A stretch of 40,681 nucleotides of DNA from Mycocentrospora acerina (GCA_022701365.1 JAKUHH010000321.1:1-40681), one strand, 5' to 3'; shown: positions 1-12,952, counted from the stretch's first letter. The notes: generated by a model not told the origin, from the sequence alone. A program made the numbers and translations.

Positions 1-519
1 TAAAGCCTCTGTTTCTAGAAGCCTTTGTTGTATTTTGTTTGTAGTAAATCCTTGAATCTATTTAATTTAACCTGCAGTTTATACTATTACTGTAGTATAA
101 TAATTAATAAATAGTTACTATAGTACTTAGAGCAGCTAAGCAGCTATAAACTAAGCTTAAGCATGTTAACATACATTATTAATAGATACGCTAGGAGGTA
201 GCTTAAGGCAGGCTCTAGGTTAACTAGAAGCCTACAGCAGAGATGCCTGCTAACAGCCTTACTAAAATCCTTAGTAAGCAGAAGCACGCTAGCTTCCTAT
301 GCTAGCTAGGCCTTACTAACCTTACTACACAGCTTAAGGCACAGGCACACGCAGGAGATCTAGGATCTGACTAATAGGAACTCCCTAGGTGACGCTAGCC
401 CACCTTGTGAACGCTAATTAGCTAGAAACACTATTACTTAAATTATTACTCTCTTATTATAGAGCAGTTGCTTATCTACTTATTTTGCACATTATATTAG
501 CTTAGTTATCTACCTCTTG
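1..519. other. AT-rich, RIP-like repeat DNA at left edge
   Basis: No gene is visible. The stretch is dominated by TpA, CTTA and GCTAG words with stops in all frames. The same texture occurs in the 33-35 kb and 37-40 kb regions, and it is typical of transposon DNA altered by repeat-induced point mutation. It is probably the decayed body of the element whose conserved end lies at 520-680. Confidence 0.5.
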
Positions 520-680
520 CTCTGCTATACAGCACTTAAGCTAAGGGGGTGTGTCAGCCTACGCCTAAGAGCGCACAGGTGCAAGCACGTGTGCTTGCAC
601 GTGAGCACTTAACTCCTATATAGTCTCTGAGTCCTATACTCTTAATAATACAACAAGTTCCTCCTGATTGTTCACTCACA
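520..680 (+). repeat. Dispersed repeat, copy 1
   Basis: This segment matches 35650-35804 over its full length and shorter parts of 32884-32952 and 33343-33432. Shared blocks are ACAGCACTTAAGCTAAG, GTCAGCCT, GCAAGCACGTG, CACGTGAGCAC, CCTATATAGTCTC and a right edge CTCCT...CTCACA. The right edges of copies 1 and 4 coincide, so CTCACA is probably a true element end. It could be an LTR or the end of a DNA transposon. The similarity continues left of the TGTCAG word, so a simple solo LTR starting there does not fit well. Confidence 0.55.
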
Positions 681-1359
681 AATGATGTGTCTTTAAGGAA
701 TAAAGACGTTAGAAAAATAATAAATTCATTGTTAAAAGGTGCTAAGCTGAATCATTTTTTGTGGCTTATTAGATAGGAAATTCTCTTTTGCTTGTAATCA
801 ATGTGAGGAATGAGTCCTATTTTTATATTGAATTTCAGGCTTCTATAGGAATTGTTAGATCTTCTGTTGATATTTCTGTTAAATGTCGCATGCTTAAATA
901 GTAAAGAAGTTAGACTAAGAAATTTAGCCCTCCTTCCTATCTATATAAAATACACACTCTTGTGTAGTTGCTGTAGTTTATTCAGATTCCTATATCCTTA
1001 TTCCTCAGAACCTTTAATGAGCACTAACAGAATAAACTGGATTTTATAAGAAAGGTTAGCTTAACAAAATCCTTATAGAGATTCTTCTACCTAACCTCAA
1101 GCAGTTGAGATGGTGTCTCTCAATCGCAGCAATGCATAAAATTTTCTCACCACCTATGACTTCAAATTAATCTTCTTATTTGACCTCCCTAAATTAGTCT
1201 GAGCATCAGCGAATGTCCGTTTTTGGAACCTGAAACATGCTCTCAGCCAATCTCGACTACGTGACCCGCGGTTTTCATCGATCAAAGTGATTAAACTTCA
1301 AATAAAAACCAAGCTCTTTCAGAGGCACTCAGCCGTCGGCTTTTCTTGTCAAGAACAAG
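681..1359. other. Intergenic, no gene recognised
   Basis: AT-rich DNA between the repeat and the 3' end of the HET gene. Open frames of about 60 codons occur, but they show no domain, signal peptide or splice logic. I see nothing further in it. Confidence 0.4.
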
Positions 1360-3386
1360 TCATGCCAGTAAAATCTCTTTCCAACAAGGGCCAGGTGAAA
1401 GACTCCTTTCCACAGCGAACCCACACAGACTTCCGATACCTCGCCTTTCCGCAACACCGCCACTCCACTCAAGCAACATAACATTATACGCCTTGAACTC
1501 CCTCGGATGGACATCGTTGTACGCGCAGACATGTTTCCTTGCTGTAATGATATCCGAAAGCAAAATGAATTCGTACTTGCTACCTGGCTGGAAAAACTCA
1601 TCATCCTCGAAACCATCCATGTCGGCCGTGCCGCACTTTATGCCTCTACGGTCCAGTATAGACGCGGTCCCCTGGAACACATCAAAATTGGATATCGAAA
1701 AGCTGAGTACAAGGGTCCAGAACTGTAGCATAGGATAGCCTGGGGGATCTCGAGAGAAGATGAAGTTTTCCGTAGGTGTCACTCTTGCGGACTGTACATA
1801 GTGTCGTGCACCAAAGGGTGACCGCTCACGATAGCCAATAACGTTTCTATCGTGGACAGGGAAGTTTTCATTCGCCATAATATCCCAGATTGGATTGACT
1901 ATGCCATTCGGACTTCTCTTGTGCCAAATGATCCATGTATTATCTCGCAGCCAGACATTCATATCAATTACATCTGTGATGTCGCCTAGTATTCGGCCTA
2001 TCCAGCCGGCCCATGTGTAGCTTGGGAAACCTCTCCGTCTTCTTAGAATTGAGTTGGTTCTCTGGAAGATAAGAAAGGCATCGAAGGTTGCGGTAGGGAT
2101 ACCTTGAAAGAATCTGCAATTCATTCTTTGCGATACACGCCTGATAATGCCTGCCATAGCAAGTTGCACATCAATTTGATTAGAGAATGTGCGTTCGCTG
2201 TAGTACATCAAGATCGTATCCCAATCAAGACAGGGTACATCTAGTTGGGCAGCCACAGGTAACAGGGATGAACCGGACCCAGTCGCGTGAGCTGGTATGA
2301 AACTGTCCGTAGGATCTATGATGTCTTCTGAATAGCAATCTGTTTGACAATTGAAGTACAACTGGTTGTCTATGAATATTAATGCCCGCCGGGAGAGGAC
2401 CATTTCTTGAAAGCTAGAACAAGTGAGCTATTGGTAGCTTGCAGGCATCTATGTACTTACGTCCAGCCTCGTTGATTGTATGCTGATTCTTTAAGCAGAT
2501 GCCCAAGGTCAAGATGGCAGGCAAGTCGGAGGCCTGGCTTCACCTGTGCAACTCGCTGCGTGATGATACGGCTGGTGCTGCCTGTGCCAGGCAGTCCTGC
2601 ATCAGCATGACTCCCACTAGCTGCAATGATAGTCAAAACTGCACTCTCATAGATCAAATCCATAACCTCAATGCCATTTCTCATATCGTCACTATCATTC
2701 TGGACAAGAACCAAAGAGTCCACCCACAGGTACTGTTCGCCGAGTTCCTGCACTACGTGGATCGCATCGCGTATTGTTCTTGGAATGCTTGACCAAATCT
2801 TCTCCAAGGACCTAGGCTGGGACAATGCGGACAGATTGTGCGAGGTAAGTCTGAAGTTATGCGTCCCGCCCCATACGTAGCTAAGAGCGATATATCGCTG
2901 AGGCAGTTTCACTTTTACAACGCATTTGGTGACTACATTGATCAGTCGAAGATGACCTACTGCAAGAAAACTCAGGGACCCGGCTGATAATTTGTTGCAA
3001 TCTGGATGTTTTCGCATACAAAAGTCCAGCCAGCCTCTCGCCCTCACAAGGTCCAAGGTTGGGCAAGTAACTGGCAGTGCCATCTTGTATTTTGATTCTG
3101 GCCCAGTGGGTTCTTGGACAAATAATAAATTAGCGTGCAGATAGTTGTTGACAGCAAGAATCCTTGAGCCACTATACCATCTCAGTGTCACGGAATCAGT
3201 CGATACATAGGGTAATCTTTTCGTCTCGACTGCGAAGCGGGCCAGCCGACACAGTGAACATGTTGGCTTGTTACGCAGGTCCGAGAGTGGGCCCAACATC
3301 CAGCGAGCGTTGTCCTTGAATAACGATGGGTCATCTTCGTTGAATGGTATAGCTGAGCAGCTTGTGCAGAGAGAAATACGCTCCAT
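1360..3386 (-). CDS. HET-domain (heterokaryon incompatibility-like) protein
   Basis: Two exons, 3386-2461 and 2413-1360, are joined across a 47-bp intron (GTAAGT...CTAG) and encode 659 aa. The splice rebuilds the strongly conserved HET motif RGWTFQE at the junction. Other HET signatures are ALSYVWGG (about residues 167-174), YLWVDSLVLVQND (219-231) and LTIIAASG (251-258). Paired cysteines near the N terminus (C7/C10, C43/C46) are common in this family. The C terminus SLSPGPCWKEILLA looks complete. HET proteins mediate non-self recognition and cell death between incompatible fungal strains, and genomes carry many of unknown function. It lies 1.6 kb beyond the PKS stop and has none of the palindromes found upstream of the cluster genes, so I infer it is a neighbour rather than a pathway member. 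In the third motif a Val stands where many HET proteins have Cys. Confidence 0.9.
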
Positions 3387-4990
3387 GTAATTTTTCTTTC
3401 AGCAGACGAGTAAGAGTACAGCTTAGCTGATGCTCTTAAGCCGTACTATAGGGCCTGTGAACCCCGCTACGTCGCTCAGTCAGGTGACAAGAATGCTCTT
3501 CAAAGTCAAAAACTCCGTACAGCTACGCAACGATTGCACTCTGCCACCTTTTTACGAATTAGTCTGGGAAAAGTTTTCTATAACCATAGGTCATGAAAAT
3601 AGGTACAATTTGCGTTGTTTATATCATTATAGATGGATCACTTCTACAAACGCCCATGTTCGAGGCTTTTGCAGCAGGCCGCCAAGCGCAAAGATGCCGA
3701 AGTGCCGACCTCACGGGCCTGACCCACCCTTATCTCATGAATCAGACGCTAAGGCGATAGATTGGTTGCTTACATAATAAATAATATCACGTGCAGGAGA
3801 GTAGCGTAACGCAGCCATTTTGCCTGGAGCGTTTAAGGGAAACTATGTTGAAGATCATGCCAAAGCGCCCTAAGCCCTAGCCACCTTGGCTGGGACATAG
3901 GACATATAGATCAGCCTTACGCCCTCTGCAATAGTTTTTCAACCAATCAATTCATTTATGGGCACGTCACAGTCTATTGATTAAAAACTAGGAAAGGGAA
4001 ATGGTCAGGTGCCCTGCCCTTGCTATTGATACTAAATAATAATCCCACTTATACCAAATGTTAAGTACGAGAATACTTAAACAAGTATTACATGTGTTGT
4101 ATGATAAAATAAGTGCCCATTCACAACGCCACATCCTGGCTTACCCCTAAATCCATCGACACCTATCCGAAGGCCACCCGATATGCACCTACCTCAAATA
4201 GCGATACTCTAGGAGGGAGTATATATCGAGGCAGGCAGGTTAGCTTTATGGAGTAGTTTTTCTGTATCCTTTCGTATAAGACCTATAGCTGTAGAAAATA
4301 GTATCTTAAGTATACACTCTAGTCCCAAGCTCTCTTCTCAGAGTCCAATATCGGGATACACTGTGTAACCATATCAGATGACAAAGCTGCTTCAAATCTG
4401 GGTAAAGTAGATAGAGAAAAAATTAACAAGTGCATAATAAGCGTTATAGTGAATTTGCTTGAGATTAAAGATAAAGTTTATATAATTTAAAAAATTAAGT
4501 CTTTTTCAGACATTTTTAAGCATAAATTAGTCGCTTGTAAGAAATCTAGTTTGACTGTGAAATAAATTCTTTTCTCTGCACACAATAAAGCAATTATCTA
4601 GCTAATTATGGACATGATTGAACGTAAATTGCTCTGACTTTTTCTCCGCCATCTACTTTGCGTAAACATGATTTGGTGCAGAAAGAAAAAAGACTAACCC
4701 TATTTTTAAGAACTTGCTGATACGTGTGATTTCGCGTCACACGTGTCTCAAATGAAAAGTACACTAAAATGATGGTTTCAGGCCTAAAGTGATGAGATGA
4801 GAAAATGAGAGGATAAGTGTGAGGGAACAATGAGGAGGAACTTGTTATTTATCAGGACTGCAGAATTAGAGGCTACGTAGTCGCCGGGTGCTCTCGTACT
4901 TACTCACGTTATAATGTACGAGTGTTGGCTGACACATGATCTAGCAAGGACGAACCAATATATAAGGATAACTTATCAGTCAAGTGAAGA
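3387..4990. other. Intergenic between HET gene and PKS 3' end
   Basis: About 1.6 kb with no convincing gene. Open frames at 3430-3777 and 4606-4830 lack domains or codon bias. There is an inverted repeat ACGTGTGA / TCACACGT at 4722-4744, overlapping a CACGTG core. I found no CGG-N3-CCG site here. Confidence 0.45.
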
Positions 4991-7900
4991 TCACTTTTCT
5001 AGGCCCTTGAAATACTCAAGGCTAGCAACGTCGCATACTATTTACAATAGAAGTTAGTGGGTCTTATCAGTGCTTTTAAAAGTGAATGGATCTCTTACAT
5101 TCGATGACCGATACTCCACTCAAAATCTTGAGTACAGGTAAGTTAACTTCTGCCTCCTTCAAGAACCAAGTGCGAATCTCGACGGCAATTAACGAGTCGA
5201 GACCTAATTGTATCAACGGTATACTTGGATCAATAGCATCAGCTTGTAAAATAAGCTGCAATTGCTTTGAGAAGCACTTTTGTAGCACGACCGACGCTTC
5301 GGCTGCATCGCCCGTCTTGGCTAATTCTTCTTTCGTATTAATTCTAATGGTATTGGTGATATCAATTTTCGAAAGCACTGGTCCTCCAGTGTGTAGTACA
5401 GTGGCGTATCGAGGGTTCGAATGCCATTTAAATTTCAAGTTCTCGCCGTCTGCTTTGACGGGTGAAATCATGCCGATTATCATTTCTGGCTGGCCACCAT
5501 CAGGACTACCAGAACTATTCGGCGAACCGCTCTGCACAGCTTGCCCGAGGACTTGAAGGAATTCGTGTTCTGGAATAGGTAGATAAGTGTAACTCCGTAA
5601 GCTGGCTTCTGCAAACCTGCCTACTCGCTCAACATATCCAACGCCCATGATCATTCCAAGATGGATAACAGATGCAGCAGCCCCACGCTTGCGACGTTGT
5701 GCTGCTAGTGTCGCCATAAACATATTACCTGCAGCATAGTTGGATTGACCTGGGATACCATTCACAGCTGCTAAGCTAGAGAATAGAACAAAAAAGTCCA
5801 GTTCGGAGCCGAAGATTTCGTCCAAGTACTTGGAGCTCAAAACCTTGGGCTTAACGGCGTTTTCCATGTTCTCGTAGCTCATATTTAGTAGCGGGGCGTC
5901 ATCTAAGACCATACAACCATTCAAAACGCCAGCGATCGGTGGCATAATTGTGCTTGCGTATGATTGTAGCTTCAAAATGGAAGCTTTGTCTGTGAAGTCG
6001 GTTTTTTGGACAAGAATTTTAGCTCCCATCTGTTCCAACTCTTTCTGCCAAGGATCCCCAGGTTCGCTAGACCGGCTACTGAGAACCAAGTTCTTTGCTC
6101 CTAACTTCACCATCCATCTACAGATGGATTGGCCCAAATCTCCGGTCAGTCCAGCGAGAAGATATGATTTTGAAGAGTCGAAAATCTGCCTTGGCTCAAT
6201 TGGCTTCAGAATGATCGGAATATTCGGTTTTGTTGCCCAATCTATAATTGTAAATCGTGAGAAACTGTTGATCGGAACATGTTGTACATCTTCCAAGTGG
6301 ATTAGAGCAATGTTAATTTTATCCGGCTTTGCTTGGCCAGTAGATTGAACATATCTCAGTGCTTGATCAAGGCGTTCGGAAATACCTAGGGATGCTAAGT
6401 CTTGAGATGGAATAACTGGCAAGAGGTCTTCCATGTATACAGCCTTGTAGGCCCCTGGCAATGAAGTCTTAATAAGATCTCCTGACCCATCCATATCGAC
6501 AAATACACCGACGATAGCCGGGAGTATCTCTTTGATCGCTCGAGCCGACAATTTCGAATGCAACTTCACCCAGTCTGTCCTCGTTGCTGGAATTTCCTGC
6601 TCGTAAGTGGTGAACAACAAGTCTATTCCTTTTATCAAGGCCAACTCCTGCAGTGCTTTTGCAAGAGAGATGGTTGGCTCATGGACTATTAGTAGCCCCT
6701 TTGGCACTGATTCTATTAGCTTCTGGGCCACAAAGTATACCATTATGGATTCGATAAATCTCTCTTTGTTCGCAATTGTAGTGTTAAAGCTCCTCACAAA
6801 TGGCGCTGCCATTGGAATTGTGGATTCGTTTGATTTCGACAAAGAAATTACCACTTTTCCATCTAAATTGTTTACCCCGAATCGTAAATAGAAGCTATCA
6901 TGACCAATAGTTATGGCACGAAGAGATGAGTAGCGGACCGGAATTTCCAGCCCTGTGGATCCATTCGATGATCTTGGTCCTGCCAGTATTAGGTGGTAGT
7001 GTTCATCGTTGCTGCTTGGTGCCCTTCCTGTGTCCAATATGATCCTACTTGAAGCCACCTGCAACTTCTTTGTGACTACGCGACGCTCTGAGTTCAACCT
7101 TTCATTGAGCGCTTTTAACGCGCGGACTCGGGGTATAAGTAGGTGGCCACATTCATATCTGAGTTCCGGTTCCGATGTCCACAGTAAATTTTGACTTTCA
7201 TCTTCAGGCACAGGGGCAAGATCTAGCTGAAGGATTGACTGAATGATTAGGGTACTCGCTCTCTCAAGATTATCGATATCCAGGAATTGTAGCTTCAAAT
7301 ATGGCATCTCAGATACAACGGACCGGCCCAAGCCCAAAACCATACTGGCGTACGGATCGTCTGCTGCACAACCTGATGTCACCCATAGGATGGTAGTTGC
7401 TGAATTGATAACATTTTGTATGCCTTTAAACCGCTTAGGGTTCATCGATTTGAAAATGGCTTCATCGACATCTGCTACACTGAGGACAGTTGTTCCGAAG
7501 TCGAGGGCTAGATCAAGAGACTGCTCATAGTTTTCAACAACATGAACATCAAAGAAGTTTTCAATTCCTTTTTCTTTCAAGTCGATAAGTAAATTCTTCG
7601 TAGAAATGGTACTTCCGCCGATGACCAAAAGTCGCTTTCTTGAATCTGCTTTATAATGTCGTAGAGGTTCACGGAGTGTCTGAACTGTCTCGTTCACGGC
7701 CTGACTCACCATAACTGACATGGTATATGTAGACATGTCTTTTTTATCGGTGAGGTGGCAATCGAGTCCAGAGAACCCGGTCTTTCTCAAAAGTGAGTCC
7801 CACTGGGATGGCGATATCGAGGGACCATCCACCCTTCCATCATCAACTCCAAGCCAGCACCCGGGCAAACCTGATATGACAAAAGTTCCTCTTACTCGCT

Positions 7901-10900
7901 CACTTGTGGTTTCAAGTAAGCATATGTAACCACCAGGCCTTAAGAGGCGACGTGTGTTGATCATTGTATTCTGCAAAAATTTGGTGGCATGGAGTACATT
8001 CGAGGCCACAATAACATCGAAGGATCCTTCCTCAAACCCTTGCTCCGTTAGGTCTTTCTCGATATCGAGTACCTTGAAGGTCATTTTTTCTGCATAATCG
8101 GTGAATATTTCTTTGGCTGTCAAGAAAAAGCCAGGTGAGATATCTGTGTAGGTGTAATGAGCGAAGGTATCCCGAATCCTTGGTAGAATTGCTTTGGTTG
8201 AACCTCCAGTGCCAGCACCAATTTCAAGAACGCGCATTTGAGGATATCGATGCCCAATCTGCTCCATAGCTCGCGAAATATGCTGATTTGATGGCACGAG
8301 TCCGAAGCCGTGAGTGTAGAGTCGGTCAAGCATCCCGTCCACGCGCATATGTTCCAGCATAGTAGTCTTCCCCCGAACGACATCTGGAAGGTTCTGGCCA
8401 ACGGCATTGAGTAGATCAATGTCGACTGTCCCTTTAAAACGCATAACCAACTGAATCACGTCGTCGAGCGAGTCTTGATCCCATTGCTTGTTTATAAAAG
8501 GATGAACACCCGAGGAAACCTGATCTATGACTCGATCGACCCAGTCAAAAAGGGGCTTATGAATTTCTGGTACGTCGGGTTGTTTGACTACGGATCGCAA
8601 ATGCTTCACGTAGGCGTACGAAAGTCGTTCACACATTTCAACTAGCTCTGCATCGTCTGGGTTGTCATTCTCGGCATCTGCTGGAGAGCCCACTATGCCA
8701 GAGGAGATGTCCGGCATCCAAACATCGTGCATATACAATTGACGGTCCTCAAATTCTCTTGCCTTGGCAAAAGCCTGCAGCTGAAGGCCCTCAATTTGAA
8801 TCTCCATATCTTTCGTCTCAGGATCGAAAACATCTACGTCCCCTACATAGATCGCGGCTTGATTAGGTGTCGTGGGTGACAGGTTTGTGACGTATCCGTC
8901 CATGCCGACCAAACCTGTCTTTTTCCAAGCCGTTCTGCATAACGCTATGTTAAATTTGATACTTGATATCCTCCTTGGCAGACATGGAGTCCAAAGCCTT
9001 TCGTCCCATGGGCTTGTAAAAGCAGCCAATATTGCGTGAAAGTTCATGTCTAGGAATGCTGGATGGACCAAAGCTCCAATAGAGGGAGGACGTCGTCCTT
9101 CCAAATATGACCTGTCCATTCTTCGTTGACCATTTTCTAAACCTTTAAAAAGGCCCTTGAACTCCAGTCCTGTAACCTCAAGGCTATCGTATAGTCGATC
9201 TATACTGAGAGGGCCGAGTGGGGGTCTGATCGAAGATACAGTTGGTAATGCATCGGCAGATGGTTTTCCTAGCGTCACTAGCAAGCGACCTGAGAAAATC
9301 TGATCCATTTCTTTGCCAGGCTCACATGCCATGCACCAGAATTCTGCCGAAATAACTTCCTCATTGCTCGCCTTGTTGGTCTGCGATCTTCCAGTTGGAC
9401 GAAGTGAAAAGATCACCTCAACCGGTGGATGGTTCTCTTCAAGGTTGATAGCTTTCATGATATCCACATCCTGGATTTCAACAAGCCGGATAGGACTGCG
9501 TTGAGCAAGAGCCTTGGATGATTCAAGGGCCATGCAACAATAGAATGCAGCTGGGACTAAAGTTTGGCTCTGGAATTTGTGTCCAGAAAGCCACGGTAGC
9601 TCTGCGAGTGATAGCATATTTCGCCAACGATACTCTTGTTCAGTATCGTCAGCGCATCGAACACCGAGAAGTTCGCTGTGAGGGTCTCGTCTATTTCGCA
9701 GGTTACGAGATATCCTAGACTCAACCCAGAACGATTTGTTATGGTCCCAAGAGTAAACTGGTAGAACCTTGAGAACTTTGGGCGGCGGCGAGAGGGTCTC
9801 TAACGATACGCTTTTTAAGTATGAAGGAAAAGGTAAGAGGGCCTTGTCTAAGTTGCTCCAGGCGACACCAATTGCATTGGCAAAAGAAATTCTATCGTCC
9901 TGGGCCCGTTCTAGGGTTCCACAATATGGTGTCGAGACATTAGCTTTTGTCTCCTTAAATATTTGTAAGACCGGACCTTTCAAGGCTGGATGTGGCCCGA
10001 CTTCCAATGTCATATCAAATGGCCCTGTAGTATTGATGGCTGTCGTAATAGCCTGAGAGAATAATACTGGGCTGATCAAATTATTCCGCCAATACATTCC
10101 AGCAAGTTCAGATCCGGCACGAGACATGTCTTTGTTGTAGACGCTGGATATCCAAACACAATCAGAGGTCGATGACTTAGGAGTAATTTTGCAAGCCTCG
10201 AGTGCTTTCAAATATGGGTCGGAACAGGGTAATACGTGTGACGAGTGGTATGCGGTGTCGACCTGGAGAACCCGGGCAAATACCCCTTCGGCATCAAGGA
10301 CAACCTTTGCCAACTCGATGGCACTCTTGTCTCCACTTAAGGTCACGGCCTTTGGCGCATTGCTTGCAGCAACTGAAATCTTATTTTGGAATTCTGAACG
10401 ATTAACGAAGTCTTCTGCCTCTGCAAAGCTGAGTCCAGCAGCTAGCATAGCGCCTATTTCTCCATTGGCTCCCTGAGCAAGGTTGGCAAGCGAGCCTCTG
10501 TAGTACGCGATCCTCATAGCGTCTTTGGCGGAAAGCCTTCCCGCTGCGTATGCTGCTGCAATTTCTCCGGAGGAGTGGCCTACGACGGTTTGAAAACTTA
10601 CACCTGCTGCTGCGAGGAGATCAACCAATGCGATCTGAACGGCTGTACAAAGAGGTTGTGAAAATCTAGCTTGCCCGATCCGAGACATCTCGGGGGCAGC
10701 CAAGAGCTCTTTCTTTAAAGACCACTGAGGGCCGTCGGGCAGGGTCTTCAGAGCAGAATCAAGGCTTTCGATAGAAGCAGAGAATCCCTCTGCAGTCAGG
10801 AATAAGTGTTTCCCCATTTCAGCCCATTGAGCTCCCTGGCCAGTAAAGACACCAAGGAGTTTTTTGGCTGATTTAGGATTAATTAATTGACCACGAGTTC

Positions 10901-12633
10901 CGACCGTAACACCCTTTTCTTCTTTGGCAATCAAACAATTCTCAAGTTTTTCTAACAACTCATTCTTGGATAAAGCGACAAAATTGGCCTTTACAGGTAA
11001 GACTGAACGTCGATATAGGGTATACGCTAAGTCCAGAAGGCTGACGTTATCATTCTCGTCCAGATAGTCGCTGAATTTTGTAATATTCTGTACAAGAGAG
11101 GCTTCTGAGGCGGCCGAGAAGTTGTAGGATAATGGAATATCTTCTTTAGTGGCTGTGGGTAGTTCTTCTGGCCTTTCATAACTCTCTATGATGGCGTGCG
11201 CGTTGGTTCCTCCGAATCCAAATGAGTTCACGCTGACACGCCGTGGCGAGCCTTTGGGTACATTGGGCCATGGAATTGAGGCGGTAGGGACTTCGAGATT
11301 GGCGTAGAAGGGTTGTATAGTAGGGTTAAGCAGGTTGAAATGAAGATTGGGCGGTATCGTCTTTAGTCTGAGTGCTAAAGAGGCTTTAATAAGACCAGCT
11401 AAACCTGCGGACCCTTCTAAATGTCCTATAACAGTCTTAATAGATCCAACATAAAGTGGAAGAGATTCAACTGCCTGTTCTTTGTTCGGAAAGAATGCTC
11501 TCTGAATTGCTTCCGCTTCAATTGGGTCTCCAGCCGCCGTCCCTGTACCGTGCGCTTCCTGAAGTTGGTCATGTCAATATTGTACCTCAAAAACAGGCAT
11601 TTAGAACTTACAAAGTACTGACACCTATCACTTTGAATTGTACAATCCAATCCCGCTCTTTTGTACGTTTGTTGAATCAGGGTCGCTTGGGCCTGAGCAC
11701 TAGGCATCGTTATGCCTCTCGTTCGCCCATCGGAGTTTACTCCAGTCTGCATAAAGCCAAATTAGCAACGAATATCGAGAAAACTTATACATTAGATATT
11801 ATTATCAGACTTACCTCACGTATAATACAGTCAATTTCATCCCCGTCTTCTAGAGCATGTTTCAAGGTCTTGAGTACCACAGCAGCTGTTCCCTCGCCTC
11901 TAGCATAACCATCTGCACTCGCATCCCACATGCGAGATCTCCCAGTAGGCGATAGCATATGTACATTTGACTCAGCAATATACTGCTCTGGTCCAAATAT
12001 AAGGTTCGCACCTGCTGCTATCGCCATTCTCGACTCTCCACTGCGCAAAGTAGAGATAGCTTGGTGAACAGCGACCAAGCTAGACGAGCATGCTGTATCA
12101 ATAGTCATTGAAGGACCCCGCCAGTCGAAGAAATACGAAATGCGGTTTGACATAATACTTCTGGCTGTTCCAACAGCGTGATACTTTGGAATACTTTCGA
12201 TGTCCCGCACCTGGACATCGTGATAATCAGCAGACATAAGACCAACATAGACAGCCGTAGAAGATCCTTGCAACTCTTCCATTGCTAAGCCAGCAGAATC
12301 TACCGCTTCATAGACGGTTTCAAGCAGAAGTCTTTGTTGAGGGTCCAGAGCCTCCGCCTCCCGTGGACTGATACCAAAGAACGAAGCATCGAATATAGTA
12401 GGATCCTCATCAAGGAGATATGCGTTGATTGCATTTGTGGAACCATGATGTTCGCCATCAACGTGATGGAAGGCCTTTCCGTTAAATCTCGACGAAGGAA
12501 CCTCTTGTGTCAGATCGTAAGGATGATTCAGTAGAGTCCAGAGTCTGGATGGTGATGAGGCGGACCCTGGGAAACGACAGCTGGTTCCCACGACCGCAAT
12601 GGGTTCAGATCGAAAATCTTCAAAAGAGGGCAT
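4991..12633 (-). CDS. Highly reducing polyketide synthase (KS-AT-DH-MT-psiER-KR-ACP)
   Basis: I assign four exons: 12633-11815, 11746-11612, 11558-5099 and 5037-4991 (introns 68, 53 and 61 bp), giving 2486 aa. The last intron (GTAAGA...CACTAAC...AAATAG) replaces a spurious ending with VIELCDVASLEYFKGLEK, a normal HR-PKS C terminus. KS: Cys182 (DTACSSS), His321 (EAHGTGT), His364. AT: GHSSG, Ser647. DH: His978 and Asp1155 (HPAFLD), with Ser instead of the usual Gly in HxxxGxxxxP. C-MeT: LEIGAGTGG at 1429-1437. About 1790-2090 resembles an ER/KR structural region but has no NADPH-binding glycine motif, so the ER looks dead. KR: GLTGDLG 2121-2127, Ser2246, Tyr2259. ACP: LGLDSL, Ser2440. There is no C-terminal C or TE domain. 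The dead ER fits the trans-ER gene transcribed divergently 484 bp away. It should make a reduced, possibly alpha-methylated chain; product unknown. Confidence 0.95.
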
Positions 12634-12761
12634 TTTTGCGGATAATGAGTATGAACAGTATTAGCCGCCGAGAATGTAAATTTAAGAGATCAAAGGAACA
12701 TTAAAATTGTAACTAACTTTATCTTGTACTTCAACTTCGGAGGTCCAGGGTACGGGGAGGT

Positions 12762-12772
12762 CCGGGATCCGG
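12762..12772. promoter_or_regulatory. CGG-N3-CCG palindrome (Zn2Cys6 site), PKS/ER promoter site 1
   Basis: Reads CCGG-GAT-CCGG, a perfect inverted repeat of CGG triplets. It is part of a ten-site set found only in cluster promoters. The likely ligand is the AflR-like factor at 27970-29532 (inference). Confidence 0.55.
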
Positions 12773-12831
12773 GGAAAACAGGACGTGACTCGACTGACCT
12801 CAAGCATCTCATATTACGGCAATTTGATACC

Positions 12832-12842
12832 CCGGTAGCCGA
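12832..12842 (-). promoter_or_regulatory. AflR-like site TCGG-N3-CCGG, PKS/ER promoter site 2
   Basis: The minus strand reads TCGG-CTA-CCGG, matching TCG-N5-CGR. It lies between the divergent PKS and enoylreductase starts. Confidence 0.65.
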
Positions 12843-12930
12843 ATTGTTTCAAATCAGGATCGATGTCTGTATGCAAGCAAGTATTAAGGGAAGTTTTGAC
12901 AGAAAACACAAACTTACTAATACTTTAATC

Positions 12931-12941
12931 TCGGGAACCGG
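12931..12941 (+). promoter_or_regulatory. AflR-like site TCGG-N3-CCGG, PKS/ER promoter site 3
   Basis: Reads TCGG-GAA-CCGG and directly abuts the next site at 12942-12952, so two dimers could sit side by side. It is about 180 bp upstream of the enoylreductase ATG and 300 bp upstream of the PKS ATG. Confidence 0.65.
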
Positions 12942-12952
12942 GCGGTGACCGA
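12942..12952 (-). promoter_or_regulatory. AflR-like site TCGG-N3-CCGC, PKS/ER promoter site 4
   Basis: The minus strand reads TCGG-TCA-CCGC. It abuts site 3 head to tail with no spacer. The final base deviates from R, but the CGG-N3-CCG core is intact. Confidence 0.55.

Noticed and set aside
552..680. Solo LTR bounded by TG...CA
   Set aside because: Similarity between copies 1 and 4 extends left of the TGTCAG word, so that boundary is not supported.
1360..3386. HET gene as a cluster member
   Set aside because: It has no AflR-like sites upstream and no role in biosynthesis; proximity alone is not enough.
3430..3777. 115-codon frame upstream of the HET gene
   Set aside because: No recognised domain, no signal peptide, no splice continuation.
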